The notes below the pieces were generated by a model. That model did not search any database. It was not told the DNA's origin and saw nothing but the letters and a program-made list of their open reading frames with translations. The position numbers and the translations under genes were made by a program. A stretch of DNA of 64,000 nucleotides from Coprinellus micaceus (Eukaryota > Basidiomycota > Agaricomycetes > Agaricales > Psathyrellaceae), in the NCBI GenBank assembly GCA_951394405.1, contig OX596338.1, positions 4,526,001 to 4,590,000 on the forward strand. The letters run 5' to 3'. Positions 48,785 to 59,720 of this stretch are shown here, piece after piece. Each line of letters begins with the position of its first letter. Positions within the stretch are counted from its first letter, which is position 1.

Positions 48785-49098
48785 GATGGTCGAAATCGGA
48801 AAGCTGTAGAGCCTCGCTCGAGGTGGCCGGTGATAATCCCGGCAGACTTTGGCCTTGTTAGTCGCTATGATCCGAAGGTGGCGGCAGACGACGAGATCCA
48901 CGAATGGGCGCCTATCACCGACCACCTACCGATTTGCAGAGGATTCGGGTGGTCCGATGGGTTGGAAAAGGCGGTTCATTTTGAGTGAGGCGTGCTGCGT
49001 TTAATTCGATCATCCGTTCTTCCGGCGACACGCAGACGTGAGTGTCCAATGGCTGGGTGTGGGCGACCTTCCCGCTCTGAAATCACCGGGAAGTATAC

Positions 49099-50053
49099 TT
49101 GAACCGATGCGTCCCCTTCATTGATGTCGCGTCTCTTCGAATTGTCAACGTGAAGTGCAGTATGAGCCCTCCGCTGCTTCGGGGAAATCATGTGATCCTC
49201 TCTAGTTGTCAGTCTGTGGTCCTATGGGACTACAGAAAAGGGTCCACAGCGCACTGGATGGTTCCTACAGACGCAGGATATCCTAAATGGGAGGTGAGTG
49301 GTGCTTCGTGGTATAGTTACTTGCGGACCCTGACGTCAACAGCTGACTGCACGGATGTGCCTCCCGGATGAACACCTACTTGTGTGCCTGACGTCGGACA
49401 GATATCTAGGGTGGAACTTACCTCCGTCGGGGAGCCAGATGTTGCCCCTAGCGGAGCCAATAGAACTCTGCAACTCGCCCGAGTCAACTAGCCTCTCGCC
49501 CGGCTTGATTTCCACGTATCCTTGGAGTCCCGAAATGCCTGGCTCCCCCATCATCCTCGCAAATTTATGCCCCACCCCAACGAATCCCATTGCAATGAAC
49601 GACTACCTCCCCGGTCCCGCAGTCCTTTGGTCCCACATTGTCTGCGACACCCCCATCGACGCAGGTAACCAAGGTACGGGACGGTCAACACCATTCCACC
49701 TCCAACCCATCTCTATCGGCTTGCTCCCGCAGCGCACGATCCCTACCAAGATAGGCGACTGCTTCGGCCATGGTGTGCTCCGGAGAAGAAACCCATTTCG
49801 CCGGGCCATTTTGGAAGTCTATCGTGCACACCCGTACACGGAGGATAAAAAGCCCCAGTGGACCTCGACGGATCGATTTAAGGCAGAGATCCCGCCGGTA
49901 GACGTCATGCAGTTGAAGACACCGGAGGGTGTCCTTCACCCGCTCGCAAGTTGCACCTTGTCGGGCAGATTTCTGTATGGGGAGAGTGAAGAGAGGTACT
50001 TGGGTCGATGGAAGGCGATCTTCCTGAGGACTTGCGTCGATTATCTTCCATGA
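49099..50053 (+). pseudogene. C-terminal half of an F-box/propeller protein (5' part absent)
   Basis: The first exon (upstream limit unclear, ends 49293) contains HVILSSCQSVVLWDYRKGST and PTDAGYPKWE. A 49-nt intron (49294-49342, GTGAGT...CAACAG) joins LTARMCLPDEHLLVCLTSDR and YLGWNLPPSGSQ. The remaining approximately 200 codons are open to the TGA at 50053. The pattern of VVLWDYR, DEHLLVC and RYLGWNLPP is that of propeller tails in basidiomycete F-box proteins. No F-box lies upstream on the plus strand; the N-terminal half of such a gene lies on the minus strand at 48784-47979. A partially intact gene cannot be excluded. Confidence 0.6.
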
Positions 50054-50904
50054 TTGAGCCTTGGTTTTGCAATTTGGGACCTTCTCTCGCTACCTCATCA
50101 GGTCACTTTCTGTACTACGGCGGGGCAATTATTTTGGGTACTTGGATTGATTATCTTCCGCGAAAATGAGACGTCGTAGTGGTTACATGGTTAAGCCCTG
50201 CAATGGAACTAGTCATACGGATTCACACCATCACTACCGCGTCTCCCATAGTCTTATACAACGAACTACGCTGATCATTGTATGCTCCAGGTGTGAGTCC
50301 ACGGAAGGGTTCTGCCAAGCCTCCTTATTAAGCCTTGGGTTGTCCGGTGACCGTTTGGCTTGGATCGGTGCTAAGCGCCCGATCTGTCGTTGTCTGTGTG
50401 CTTGCGGGTGGTGCCCGGGCATACCTCTACAATCCGATCGTCACCCTGTTCCCGGATACCGATCGAACGTCTCTCGTAGCGGTGGTGGAAAGGTCCCCGG
50501 TCGAGCTGGTGCCGTTGCTCAAGGCCTTTCCGAGTGCTTCATGCCCAGTTTCTGGGCGTGTGCGCTATTAGCTCGACATTGAGAAGCGGGCGGGACAACC
50601 GATGTTTTGTGCAGATTACCTGTGATACACTCTGTCCTCACGAGCTGTAATACAACGGATAGTGCGTACATCGATCGACCTATGGTCATCGCGGTTATCG
50701 CTTCCAAGCTTCCATTTATCTGCTAATGTAAAAACTCTTGCTACGAATCGTTTCGAATGCTTGGGGTCTAATGCTATGATAAAATATCTACACGAAGTCC
50801 AATGTTCCCTGAACCAGAACCTCGAGGCTCGTTTTGCGGTCAACTCTCCGAGATCCCGTTCCTTGAGGCTGGGGCAGGTTGCTATGGGAGGGGGTTAGTT
50901 TAAG

Positions 50905-52932
50905 TTAGTGGGCATTTGTCGGGTGGATTCCGCCAACGAGAGGACTCACGTTTGGGTGCCCGTGTGACGGCGATTGAGATATGAATACATCTCTGGCATT
51001 CCTAGCGCTCGGCCCATTACCACCTTCCGTACTCGTCATGAGGTCGGATAGGTGAAACGGCTGGTTCAGCTTCTCTCTGAGCCCTTCCCTCGCAGTCAAC
51101 CTAACCCCGTACTCCATGAGTAAGGCGGCTCTTCGATGTGCTACTGGGTGCACTCACATACTAACCACCGAAATAACATACACTGAAAACAAACGAAGTG
51201 AATTCGGGACCAAGAGGAGTGCCGAATGGAAGCGCATTCCGGAAAGAGCGAGAAGACGCACCATGGGTGTTGGCTGAGAAAGGGACGAGGCTTTAGATGA
51301 GGTGGTGCGGAGTAAGATCGGGGAAGCGAGGTCAAGTGAAGGTAGATAACTCACCAATAGGTCGTTCCTAAAGCCACATTGAACTGCCGTGGGGGAACGT
51401 TAGTCGAGCAGAACACGAGGCACGGATAGGAAGGCATTACCAGTAGGATAGTCAACAGCGCTAGAAAGCTAGTCAAACCAATCAGTACCGGCGGAGTCTT
51501 CTCAGTCGACGTGAACGAACCTAGTGACAATACCACGATTGATAGTGTATATGGTGATTTTGTGAAGGAGATTTTTGGTTCTGCAAGCGTGAAATCGCTT
51601 AGAGGCCGGCTCGAAGGAGGGACGAGGGCTGGAGAATCGCATGACTCACCTTCGAGTGATATCTACACACGTTGTCCGTAATATGAGAACCAAGGCCACT
51701 GTGACGAAGATGTCGCAAGCAGCGGAGGCAGCCCCATGGGTATATACAGACCTCTGATAGCGATTAGCCTCGGCTCGTTTCGTTCCAGTGGGAGGGACTT
51801 ACGACTGCGTAATACCCATAATACTCGGTCTCTTCGGTATACGTTTTAGAACGAGCCCTGACAGTGAGAGCGGATTCAGCCCACGGAAAGGGAAGATAAG
51901 TGCTCAAAACGCACATTATCACTACCTGAACTGGATACCCCATGTCAGCTTTGTGGTCAATATTCGCGGGACACACCGGGGAGGAGATCTGACTCACTCA
52001 TTCCTCCACCTACTTGCGTCAGAGCAAGACCGAGCTGTGGAAGATCAGCATGGAGTACAACAAGGTTACTGTTGTCACTCACAATTGGGACTACTGAATA
52101 GCGTAGGGGACTATTCAAACTTCTCCCCACTGGGTAGGGGGTGTCAATGAGTGGTAACGAGAACGAGCTTCGACGAACATTTCCAAATTCGAGTAGAGTA
52201 GAATCTATTGGAACTGCGAGATTAGCAGTGTAGCCTCACAGTAACGGAAGTATTTCTTACATCTGGGCAGCGAAAGCCGTCAAAATCTAAATGGTTTTAG
52301 AACAACTCATCGCGTCTAGTGATGCCACCCACTATACACGCTATTCGGCCCTGGCAAATTGTGGGGCTGGGAGTCAGTCACAGTCCGGGGAAGGGAAAGT
52401 CAATCCAGCACGTACGGTTGCCGACCTAGCTGGGGATACGAACGTTAGATCCCGCAATAATTCCCAACGTCTAGACCACGCACGCATATATATGATCGCC
52501 GCGGTCCGATACGTCGTGCTCGAGCACGAAGAACAGGTACATCTGGTGATTTGCGAAGGCAGCCTCGAGCATGGAGAAGATCCCGAGCATCCACACAAGA
52601 ACTTTGGTGGAGAGTGGGTCGTTTCGTGAGTGCGACGAGAGGTACCGTATAACAAGAAACTGAGGCGATCGCGTAGTGGAATCGGTAAGAGGGGTACGTC
52701 AATGTTTCGTCGGTTTATCGAGCACGCACCAATGCGACCCCAAAAAACCTGCGAATGGCACAACTAGGGGATTAGCACAAGGAGGAATCGCAGAGGGGGT
52801 GAATGGCTCGCACATGTTCGTCACAATTGTGGAAAGCATTTGGCCGCCTGCCCAGTACTGGAACGTGAGCTTAGCACGGGTCGTGGCTTCTGTTCTTTGC
52901 GAGATCGATCCCATAGTAGGAAGTCTAAGCAT
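50905..52932 (-). CDS. Putative multipass membrane protein (DUF6534-like), multi-exon, structure uncertain
   Basis: Hydrophobic coding-like pieces appear in order on the minus strand. Near 52600-52540 is KVLVWMLGIFSMLEAAFANH, with QMYLFFVLEH after it. At 51950-51830 is VQVVIMCVLSTYLPFPWAES with TVRARSKTYTEETEYYGYYA and a GTAAGT donor. Near 51510-51440 is PPVLIGLTSFLALLTILLV. At about 51180 is VYVISVVS. At 51130-50905 is a cytosolic-like tail (LMEYGVRLTAREGLREKLNQ) ending at 50905. The order fits a serpentine protein of the DUF6533/DUF6534 type, and it lies beside another such gene. The joins are not all resolved, so intactness is unknown. Confidence 0.45.
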
Positions 52933-54116
52933 GATACAGTGAAGGCGCGCCGGCTTGAAGAGACGGACGACAATCAGTTGAGCGTCGTATATCAGTGAAG
53001 GCTCAAGGGAACAGGAGTAGAAAGGAATTAGAGGCGGAAGCCGGCGTTCAAACGTTCACTGGAAGTATATATTTGTAGTCACCTATGGCTATCATTACGC
53101 GTGACATCCTGTGGACATACCCTGTCCGGATGTCATAAGTAATTTCGAGAAACCAATTCATTTGAAATAGAGTTCTAGTTGGTGGAGGCAAGATGTGCGC
53201 TGTGTGTCTACCCTGCAGGGGAAAGGGGATCTCCACAGTCCGCAGAGTGTTGATGCGGCCCCGCCTAGTCTTCTCAACCCAATCGCACTCCTCGAGAGAA
53301 AAGGTGGACCTGCGCTACTTTGGCGGGAGAGCACTTCGACATCAGACCCTGAATGATGCATACCGCTCTCGGTTCATCGCGCTCCGAGTGGCGTTGGGTC
53401 CAAGTGGGGTCGACGGGGAGGTTCTAGTCTCTCTCACGGGGAGGTAAGGGTTCCATTTCTCGCTCCCGCCCTACCAACCGCATTCATCAGCGTTGCGTAG
53501 CAGATAGTATTCACAGCCAAGGAGTATACTCACATTCGACGCAGCGCCTTGCCCGCAGTTGCCCGACTGAATGGCTGGACACAGGTTGCTGGAAGATTCC
53601 GGTGAGTATGACGCCACGCAACCTGGGCTAGGTTTGGACTCTTCAGCTCGCCAACCGAGAAGGGTGGGTCAAGGCCTTTTGAATTGACGTGAGCAGTTCA
53701 AGTCCCACCTGAATTTGGTCATCGACAACTCTGATAGGGAATTTAGGAAGTGGTATCCTAACCGCTACCCACCCATACAATCTCCGGGGCGGCGGGTCGG
53801 GGTATCTTATAATACTCTCCTCAGTTCGCTCAGCCTTGTCGTGCACGACGATGGGACTCGGTCGAATCCCGAGGAACACGGATTGGCCTCGCCCATATGT
53901 ATTCAATTTGTGAGAACATATCTCAGCATCGCAGCATCTCAAGCCCCGCAGCATCCTAATCCGTCACTCTTTGCCTTCCTCCTTCCATATCGGGTCGGGC
54001 GCTTATCACAAGATCCCCGCTGCCCTTAGAACCACGTCGAATACTTCGGTCTGTCCCTGGAAATCCCTCCGAGCTTCAACGCGTGTTCGTAAATCGGGTC
54101 GATTCGTGACATCGAT

Positions 54117-56063
54117 TCACGCCTTCCAGCCCTCTACTGGGCTAACAGTATCGATACAGGGAGACTGAGAAGCAAATTGAATAGGACTTGACTCCAAATC
54201 CCCCGCCGTGAACGTCGTTCGTTCTACATAGATTCCCGCCAACTCCAACACGACATCTTGACGTTGGATGATTCCAGTCGGAGTGCCCCGCCCTCCCGCA
54301 CGACGAAGGTTTAGAATCAAGCGAGAGCCCTAAGACCGACTCAGTGCGCGTTCCAATTGGGGGTTTCCCAGCGATACGCACCACATGTGAGAATATAGCG
54401 TGCAGCCACCTAAACAAGATGTGTGAGCATTAACACCCGGAACAACGTCAATATGGGGGGCACTCCGAGAGGACTCACGGCCATGTTGGCGAGTAGAAGT
54501 ATATCGTAGTATCCAGGGCGCACAGTGTCGTCGCGAGCTCCACGCCTGGTGGTGAATGGATATGTTAGTTGGTGGAATATTTGCAGGTGCGAGAGCGTAC
54601 TAAGTAATCTAAGCTCGATAATCAGCGTTGCTCTAGACGCCCGAGAACGGCGAGGAGCTTACAGTACCAAGGCGAATGCACCATCACTGATAAACACCGC
54701 TGCGAGCGGCTTTGCGTACGAAACCTGTTTCAGGATGTCGTATCGCACCCTCCCTTCCGAGTCAGTGATAGAGTCTTTCAACTTCATCAGAGTCAGAGTG
54801 AGGTAGACCACTGTAGGAAGCTCTCAGTATCGTGGTCCGCCGTAATTACGCTGGACTGACCTGAGGTGATCGTACACATGACCCTACAGAAACGAATGAG
54901 CGAGTGGTTCGACGGTCAGGGGGGTCATCACCAGAGTACGTACATCGCGGAGACATGGCTATACCTAGTGATCGACCCAGAGTAGTTAGCGGTGAAAGTG
55001 TTGAAGCTGAAGAGGGTGTCGGACGGGGAAGGCTGAGTTGGGATCAACGATAGAACATTGGCATAAGCCATTGCTAGGCGGAGAGCAGCGAAACCGCCGA
55101 TCTGGTTAACCGAACACGGGAGTATAATTGAGTAAGAGATTAAAAGAAACCGCCGATCTGAAATTGATGCACGTACCCCGAGCTCAAGCGCCCAAAGCGC
55201 AAGTACGACGTACAAGACTGGAGGTTACGTTGACGTCAGGGCTCAGCAGGGGGAGGGCTGCGTCTCTCACCTTTTCGATTTCGCCCGTATAGAGCGTATA
55301 TCCGCATCGAAGAAATGAGATTGACGACCACAAATCCAACCCAGCTTCCAGCAGTGCTGACGAGCCGAATACACAGCCGCCTCCTGCAATATCCGTGAGC
55401 ATCGGAATTTGGTGGCGACGCCACGAGCGCTGGTGTGGGTCCAAGTTGACGTCCAGCAGCTCGTGCGTTCAGAAGGACTCACCTCTGAGATAGATGGAGT
55501 TGATGATGTAGATGGTGAGTGGATGGAAAGTTGGAGGGCCGGCGAAACGCATACCTCGAGCGTTGGATCCATGGGATCCCCAGCTTCATGGCTCAATTAG
55601 CGCTGGTGAGCGAACTAGATGAATACAGACTGCGGCGCACCTTGGAGCATAACCCTGTATAAAATCAGATAAGATGTCCCCGTGACTACTGGTGGTCACT
55701 CACAAGAGTAGGGTCGGCCCCAGATATCGCGATGCGATGTAGAGCCCTTTCGGTCCTGTCCATTTTGATCTAACCGGTTTTAGTCTCCTCGGTTTTTTCA
55801 TTAAGCGCTAGTGGCGACAGGGTGGCGCTTACCTCCAGATAAACCGGATCTGCGATCTAGATTGAGTGGCGTACACCTTGGGACGAGAGTAAACGGACAG
55901 ACCTCATCCTCGAAGGTAGAGGCCATATCGCAGAGCACGAAGGTCAGCGCAGAGGCTACAACGCCACGTTAGCATCACCCACTGGACAAGATCGCGACGT
56001 ACCTGTGAGGTATCTCTCGGTCTGGGAGATATAGATTGCTCTAACGTTGAGCTCTGACGACAT
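54117..56063 (-). CDS. DUF6533-type seven-transmembrane protein, multi-exon
   Basis: Early exons join in frame: 56063-56003 (start MSSELN), 55955-55903 (SALTFVLCDMASTFEDE), a 17-nt microexon 55850-55834 (IRFIW), 55769-55704 (SKWTGPKGLYIASRYLGPTL) and a 14-nt microexon 55654-55641 (VMLQ). Later exons give VGFVVVNLISSMRIYALYGR with NRK, then VLYVVLALWALELG, IGGFAALRLAMAYANVLSL, VYLTLTLMKLKDSITDSEGR with LAAVFISDGAFALVL, VELATTLCALDTTIYFYSP, LHAIFSHV and SRLILNLRRAGG, ending at 54117. The order TFEDEIRFIW-R, RIYALYGRNR, FISDGxxxF and SHVxSRxxLNLR is diagnostic of this family, expanded in Agaricomycetes and of unknown ligand. The exon between about 55592 and 55400 is unresolved (one acceptor is GAG), so a disruption there is possible. 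Confidence 0.78.
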
Positions 56064-57170
56064 TCCTGCGGTCTGCGACTATGGAAAAGTGGGCAAGAAT
56101 GAGTGGGCGGGTAACCAAAGACAGACGGAAGAGATGAAGCGACTTTATAAACGGGCATATCAGCCGCCGGGACACTATCGGGCGTATGAGGAAACCTTAA
56201 TGCAAATCACACTAGCTCGTCTGTTGTGTGTGTGGACGTTCAGTGGGCGCTTTTACTTCTTTTTCATACTTGGCGGAAGTCACGTTCCGTGTAGACTCCT
56301 CGCCAATATCAGGATCAACTTAGAGGGCCTGCAGTTGTTAGCATTCAGAATTCAATATGCCCCCGCTCGCCACAGATCAGAAAGGGCATGCCGTGGGATT
56401 AGGCCAATCGCAACTGGCAAGTACAATGACATGATGTTGCCTACAGCTATAAGATTGAGTGTCCATATACAGAGGCGATGCGGGCAGGGGAGATGGCGTC
56501 AATAGTAATCGAGGATCAGTTTGGATCGACGAGGTGATTTCATTTCAGGCCCGACCCATGAAGGGATGCGCATATTCCCGATGGTTGGATTTAGAGGCGG
56601 GGTATGCGTGACATGGTCAACGGGTGTCGAGGTCAATGTCTCGGCACTGTGTGATCGATGAGACCCGCGGCTTGCGGGTGTGTGGCCACCAGTGGGCCCC
56701 CCACCAGTGTACGCTGGAGCCAGAATATAATTGTCGGAGGGAAGGATACTCTACTGTGTGTCGTTGGTCGCATATCAGATGTTTAATTTAGCTCGATTTA
56801 CAATGACAATCGCGTCTAACCAAAAGCGGGATTGCTGTCTGAACTTGAGATGACCCTCCGACGGCTGCGTATCAGTCACTCCCCTGCCTCCGATAGCGAT
56901 ATGTAGGTTTCGCTCGTTTGTCCTCCCCGAGAACTCTCCGTTACCCCGGTCTTAAAGTTCGACCAACAAGGGAACGCCACAGTATACGCGCTAGTCGGGG
57001 CCTATTCATCAGAAGATACAGGAACTGCATCGTTCTAAAGGGTAATGTATCAGTGCGGGGAAAGGTACATCACGACACTAAACGCGAGATACCATCCTAC
57101 GTATACCGTAAGATAACCCCCAATGCACTGAACGGCAAGCCTCTGCTCTGTTCCTGTGCCCCGGCGGAGG
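56064..57170. other. No supported gene
   Basis: A plus frame at 56047-56505 overlaps the 7TM start on the other strand and shows no motif. Upstream promoter of the minus-strand 7TM gene is expected here. Confidence 0.4.
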
Positions 57171-57175
57171 AGGGT

Positions 57176-57257
57176 AGCATCTTTGATCGGAACGGGCGGG
57201 GATTGAACGACTGGTCCGTGCGTTCCGTTCCAGATTTTCGACTCCGCCGCGTTGCAA
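57176..57257 (-). tRNA. tRNA-Ser-like relic (degenerate)
   Basis: On the minus strand the 3' part reads GTTCAATCCCCGCCCGTTCC, a canonical T-loop and acceptor for a fungal serine tRNA. Upstream is GGAGTCGAAAATC, close to a CGA anticodon arm (ACTCGAAATC), and GGTGGCTTGC, close to a D-arm. The 5' T-stem and the 5' acceptor do not pair properly with the 3' parts, so a functional tRNA is unlikely. Confidence 0.35.
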
Positions 57258-57599
57258 GCCACCCAGGCTCACCTCTTCCTTCCCATCCCCCATCATCAAC
57301 TCCCTAAGGACGGTTGTATACAGCACCGCTGAGATTCGCGCCACGATCCCCTATCTCCAATCCCTCAAGTTGTTCAAGCGGGAATCGCTAGCTCGGATGG
57401 GGTCCTCACTGGGGAAATGAGCTTCGGTCGATGGGCACCAACTTCCAAGTCTACGCCGAGGCCCTAAATCATCTATAACTGCCCTTCGTAGTACGGAGGC
57501 CCAAAATTCGAGTACCGTTATTCAGGTCCACTGGAAACGGAATCCCGCATTGAGCTCGCGCAACTGAATCCCTGGGGTTTCACACGTTAATTGTTTCTA

Positions 57600-58262
57600 C
57601 TGGTCTCTCCCCTCTCCACTCGCTCGCTCGGTGTTAGCTATTGCGCTCCGCTTTCCCCACCCAACTATATGCGTTTCTCTCTTGTTGCTACGATCCTAGC
57701 GTGCAACCCTGCTGATACCCCTGCCATCCGAGTCCGCAACCCCTTTCCCCACTCTTACTTCACTTCACCTTCACGGCAGCTGTTTCCCCTCGCCCCCATC
57801 GCCCGATTACGTCCACGCCCTTACTATCTCTCTCGCGTACCACCATTCATCCCCCACGCAGTCCTCCCGATAGACTGAAATGTACCTCGTCCTCTTCACA
57901 CGCCACTGTCAATTCCGGGGATTCGTTCGGATGCCGTCGATGGTCGCCACCGAGGAGTCTCTTCGAACGCCGTTCTCCCCCTAATAAACCATTTGGGAGA
58001 GTCGTATACGCGTCGGAACATCCCCTTCATCGCGCCGTAACTCGTTGGCGCTGCTGGCGAGGAAATCGCTCTTCTGAAGGGCACTTATGCCGGATGCCTT
58101 GAAGCCTCGTCTACGAAGGGTACCATCGCGGCGGCAACCCCTTCTTACTGGGTGCTTCGGAAAGCGTTGGACTGAATATCTCGAGTGGACGTGGTACCAG
58201 GTGCCCCAGGGGAACGAGCAGTCAGATCCTTCCTCGCTAATATCCTCCAGGGCTACGCAGTC
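57600..58262. other. Flank of the 58.3-kb element; minus frame interrupted by the insertion
   Basis: A minus frame (RDCVALEDISEEGSDCSFPW and onward to 57981) is open up to the element's left end, and continues in the right flank (ELWRGCSSE) if the element and one TCGTTC copy are removed. No family is recognised. Confidence 0.35.
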
Positions 58263-58268
58263 TCGTTC

Positions 58269-59282
58269 TATGGCGTTCAAATGTAACATTTATTATTTCT
58301 CTCGCTATATCACTTCTCGCGCGATATTGGGCCTGATTTTGGCCCTTGGGACCTTGACTTGACCCATTTGCGGAAATGCGCGATATCGAGGGAAAATGTC
58401 TTCGACTTCGCGAGGAAGTTGGTGTCCCGCGATATTGACGTGACTTCCTCGCGATGTCGAGTTGGGTCTCGCGATATCGAATTGCCTCCCGCGATATTCA
58501 TACTTCACGATATTCTGAGGCATCATTGATGATCAAGGATGTCTCGGGCACGCCTTTGACCAGGTGAGACTCAGGCTACCAGAGCCAGGGGCCAACAGGC
58601 TCAAGAGCTTTAGGGTACACTGGGGCACATGAGTAGGACATGCCAAGGACGATGCTGGGGTGTATGGATGTGTAAATTAGGAATAGAACTTTGGGATGAT
58701 GGTATGAGGCCAAATAAGCGCCCATGGCCTGGCAGCGTTAGCTTGAAGCTAACGCCGCCGACCCCGCACACAGGCCCCCATGGCCGGGGCTGGTTGCAGG
58801 TCATCATGATCACCGACCGAGTGAGCACCATGTGCTGTGCATAGCTACTAGCCTCCATGCCTCAAGGCACCTGGGGGTACTCTGTGCCAAAGGCATCATT
58901 GGGTAGTAGCCCGTGCCCTCAAACTGACCTTGAACTAACTCAGCAGAGTCATGACACTGACCCCCGGCCCTAATAGTCTCATGTAACCCCTCAAACATAT
59001 ACATTCTTGACGACCCCCAGTAATAGCGCGAAGTATGGATGTCGCGAGCCTCGATATCACGGGAATTGATTCGATATAGCGAGACTCAACTCGACATCGC
59101 GAGGAAGTCACGTCAATATCGCGGGACACCAACTTCCTCGCGAAGTCGAAGACATTTTCCCTCGATATCGCACATTTCCGCAAATGGGTCAAGTCAAGGT
59201 CCCAAGGGCCAAAATCAGGCCCAATATCGCGCGAGAAGTGATATAGCGAGAGAAATAATAAATGTTACATTTGAACGCCATA
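58269..59282. mobile_element. 1,014-bp non-autonomous element with ~220-245-bp TIRs and CGCGATAT arrays
   Basis: The left end TATGGCGTTCAAATGTAACA is repeated inverted at the right end (...TGTTACATTTGAACGCCATA), and near-identity continues for about 220 bp, decaying by about 245 bp. Flanks on both sides are tcgttc (58263-58268 and 59283-59288), a 6-bp target duplication. Each TIR carries iterated CGCGATAT/CGCGATRTCGA words (CGCGATATTGGG, GCGATATCGAGGG, CCGCGATATTGACG, CTCGCGATGTCGAG). The ~500-bp centre has no transposase; it includes agcgttagcttgaagctaacg (palindromic) near 58735. Confidence 0.92.
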
Positions 59283-59289
59283 TCGTTCG

Positions 59290-59720
59290 CTCGAGCAGCC
59301 CCTCCACAACTCGGATGGGGCGTTCCTATGTGGAAGACGCAGCATTTGCGAACTCCCGATTTCTTCAAGCCTCTCTTCTCGTCGAATGGGGTGATGCAGA
59401 AATGGAACGGGCATGCAAAGTCGACGGACGGCACGACCCAGCGATTCGAAGCTCGAGTACGGGTTAGGTAAAGCAACATTTTTAATTCCGATCCCTAAGG
59501 TACGAGCCGACGGACATGTATGGATAAAGATAGCCTACGATGCAAGTACGACCACGATGCAAACGAATGAGTGATGCAGAGATGGAAGTAAATTAAGCCT
59601 TCGATGAAGGTCACCTAAAGTACTACAACGGAATGAGAGACAGATAGACGAAGGTGGTAGAGAACGGGGGTGGCAATTTGAGGACGTCGAGGGGAGCAGG
59701 GAGTAGGGATCGATGGATGC
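59290..59720. other. 3' flank of the GMC gene; no other gene supported
   Basis: A short minus frame (59479-59289) belongs to the ORF interrupted by the 58.3-kb element. I see no RNA gene. Confidence 0.4.
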
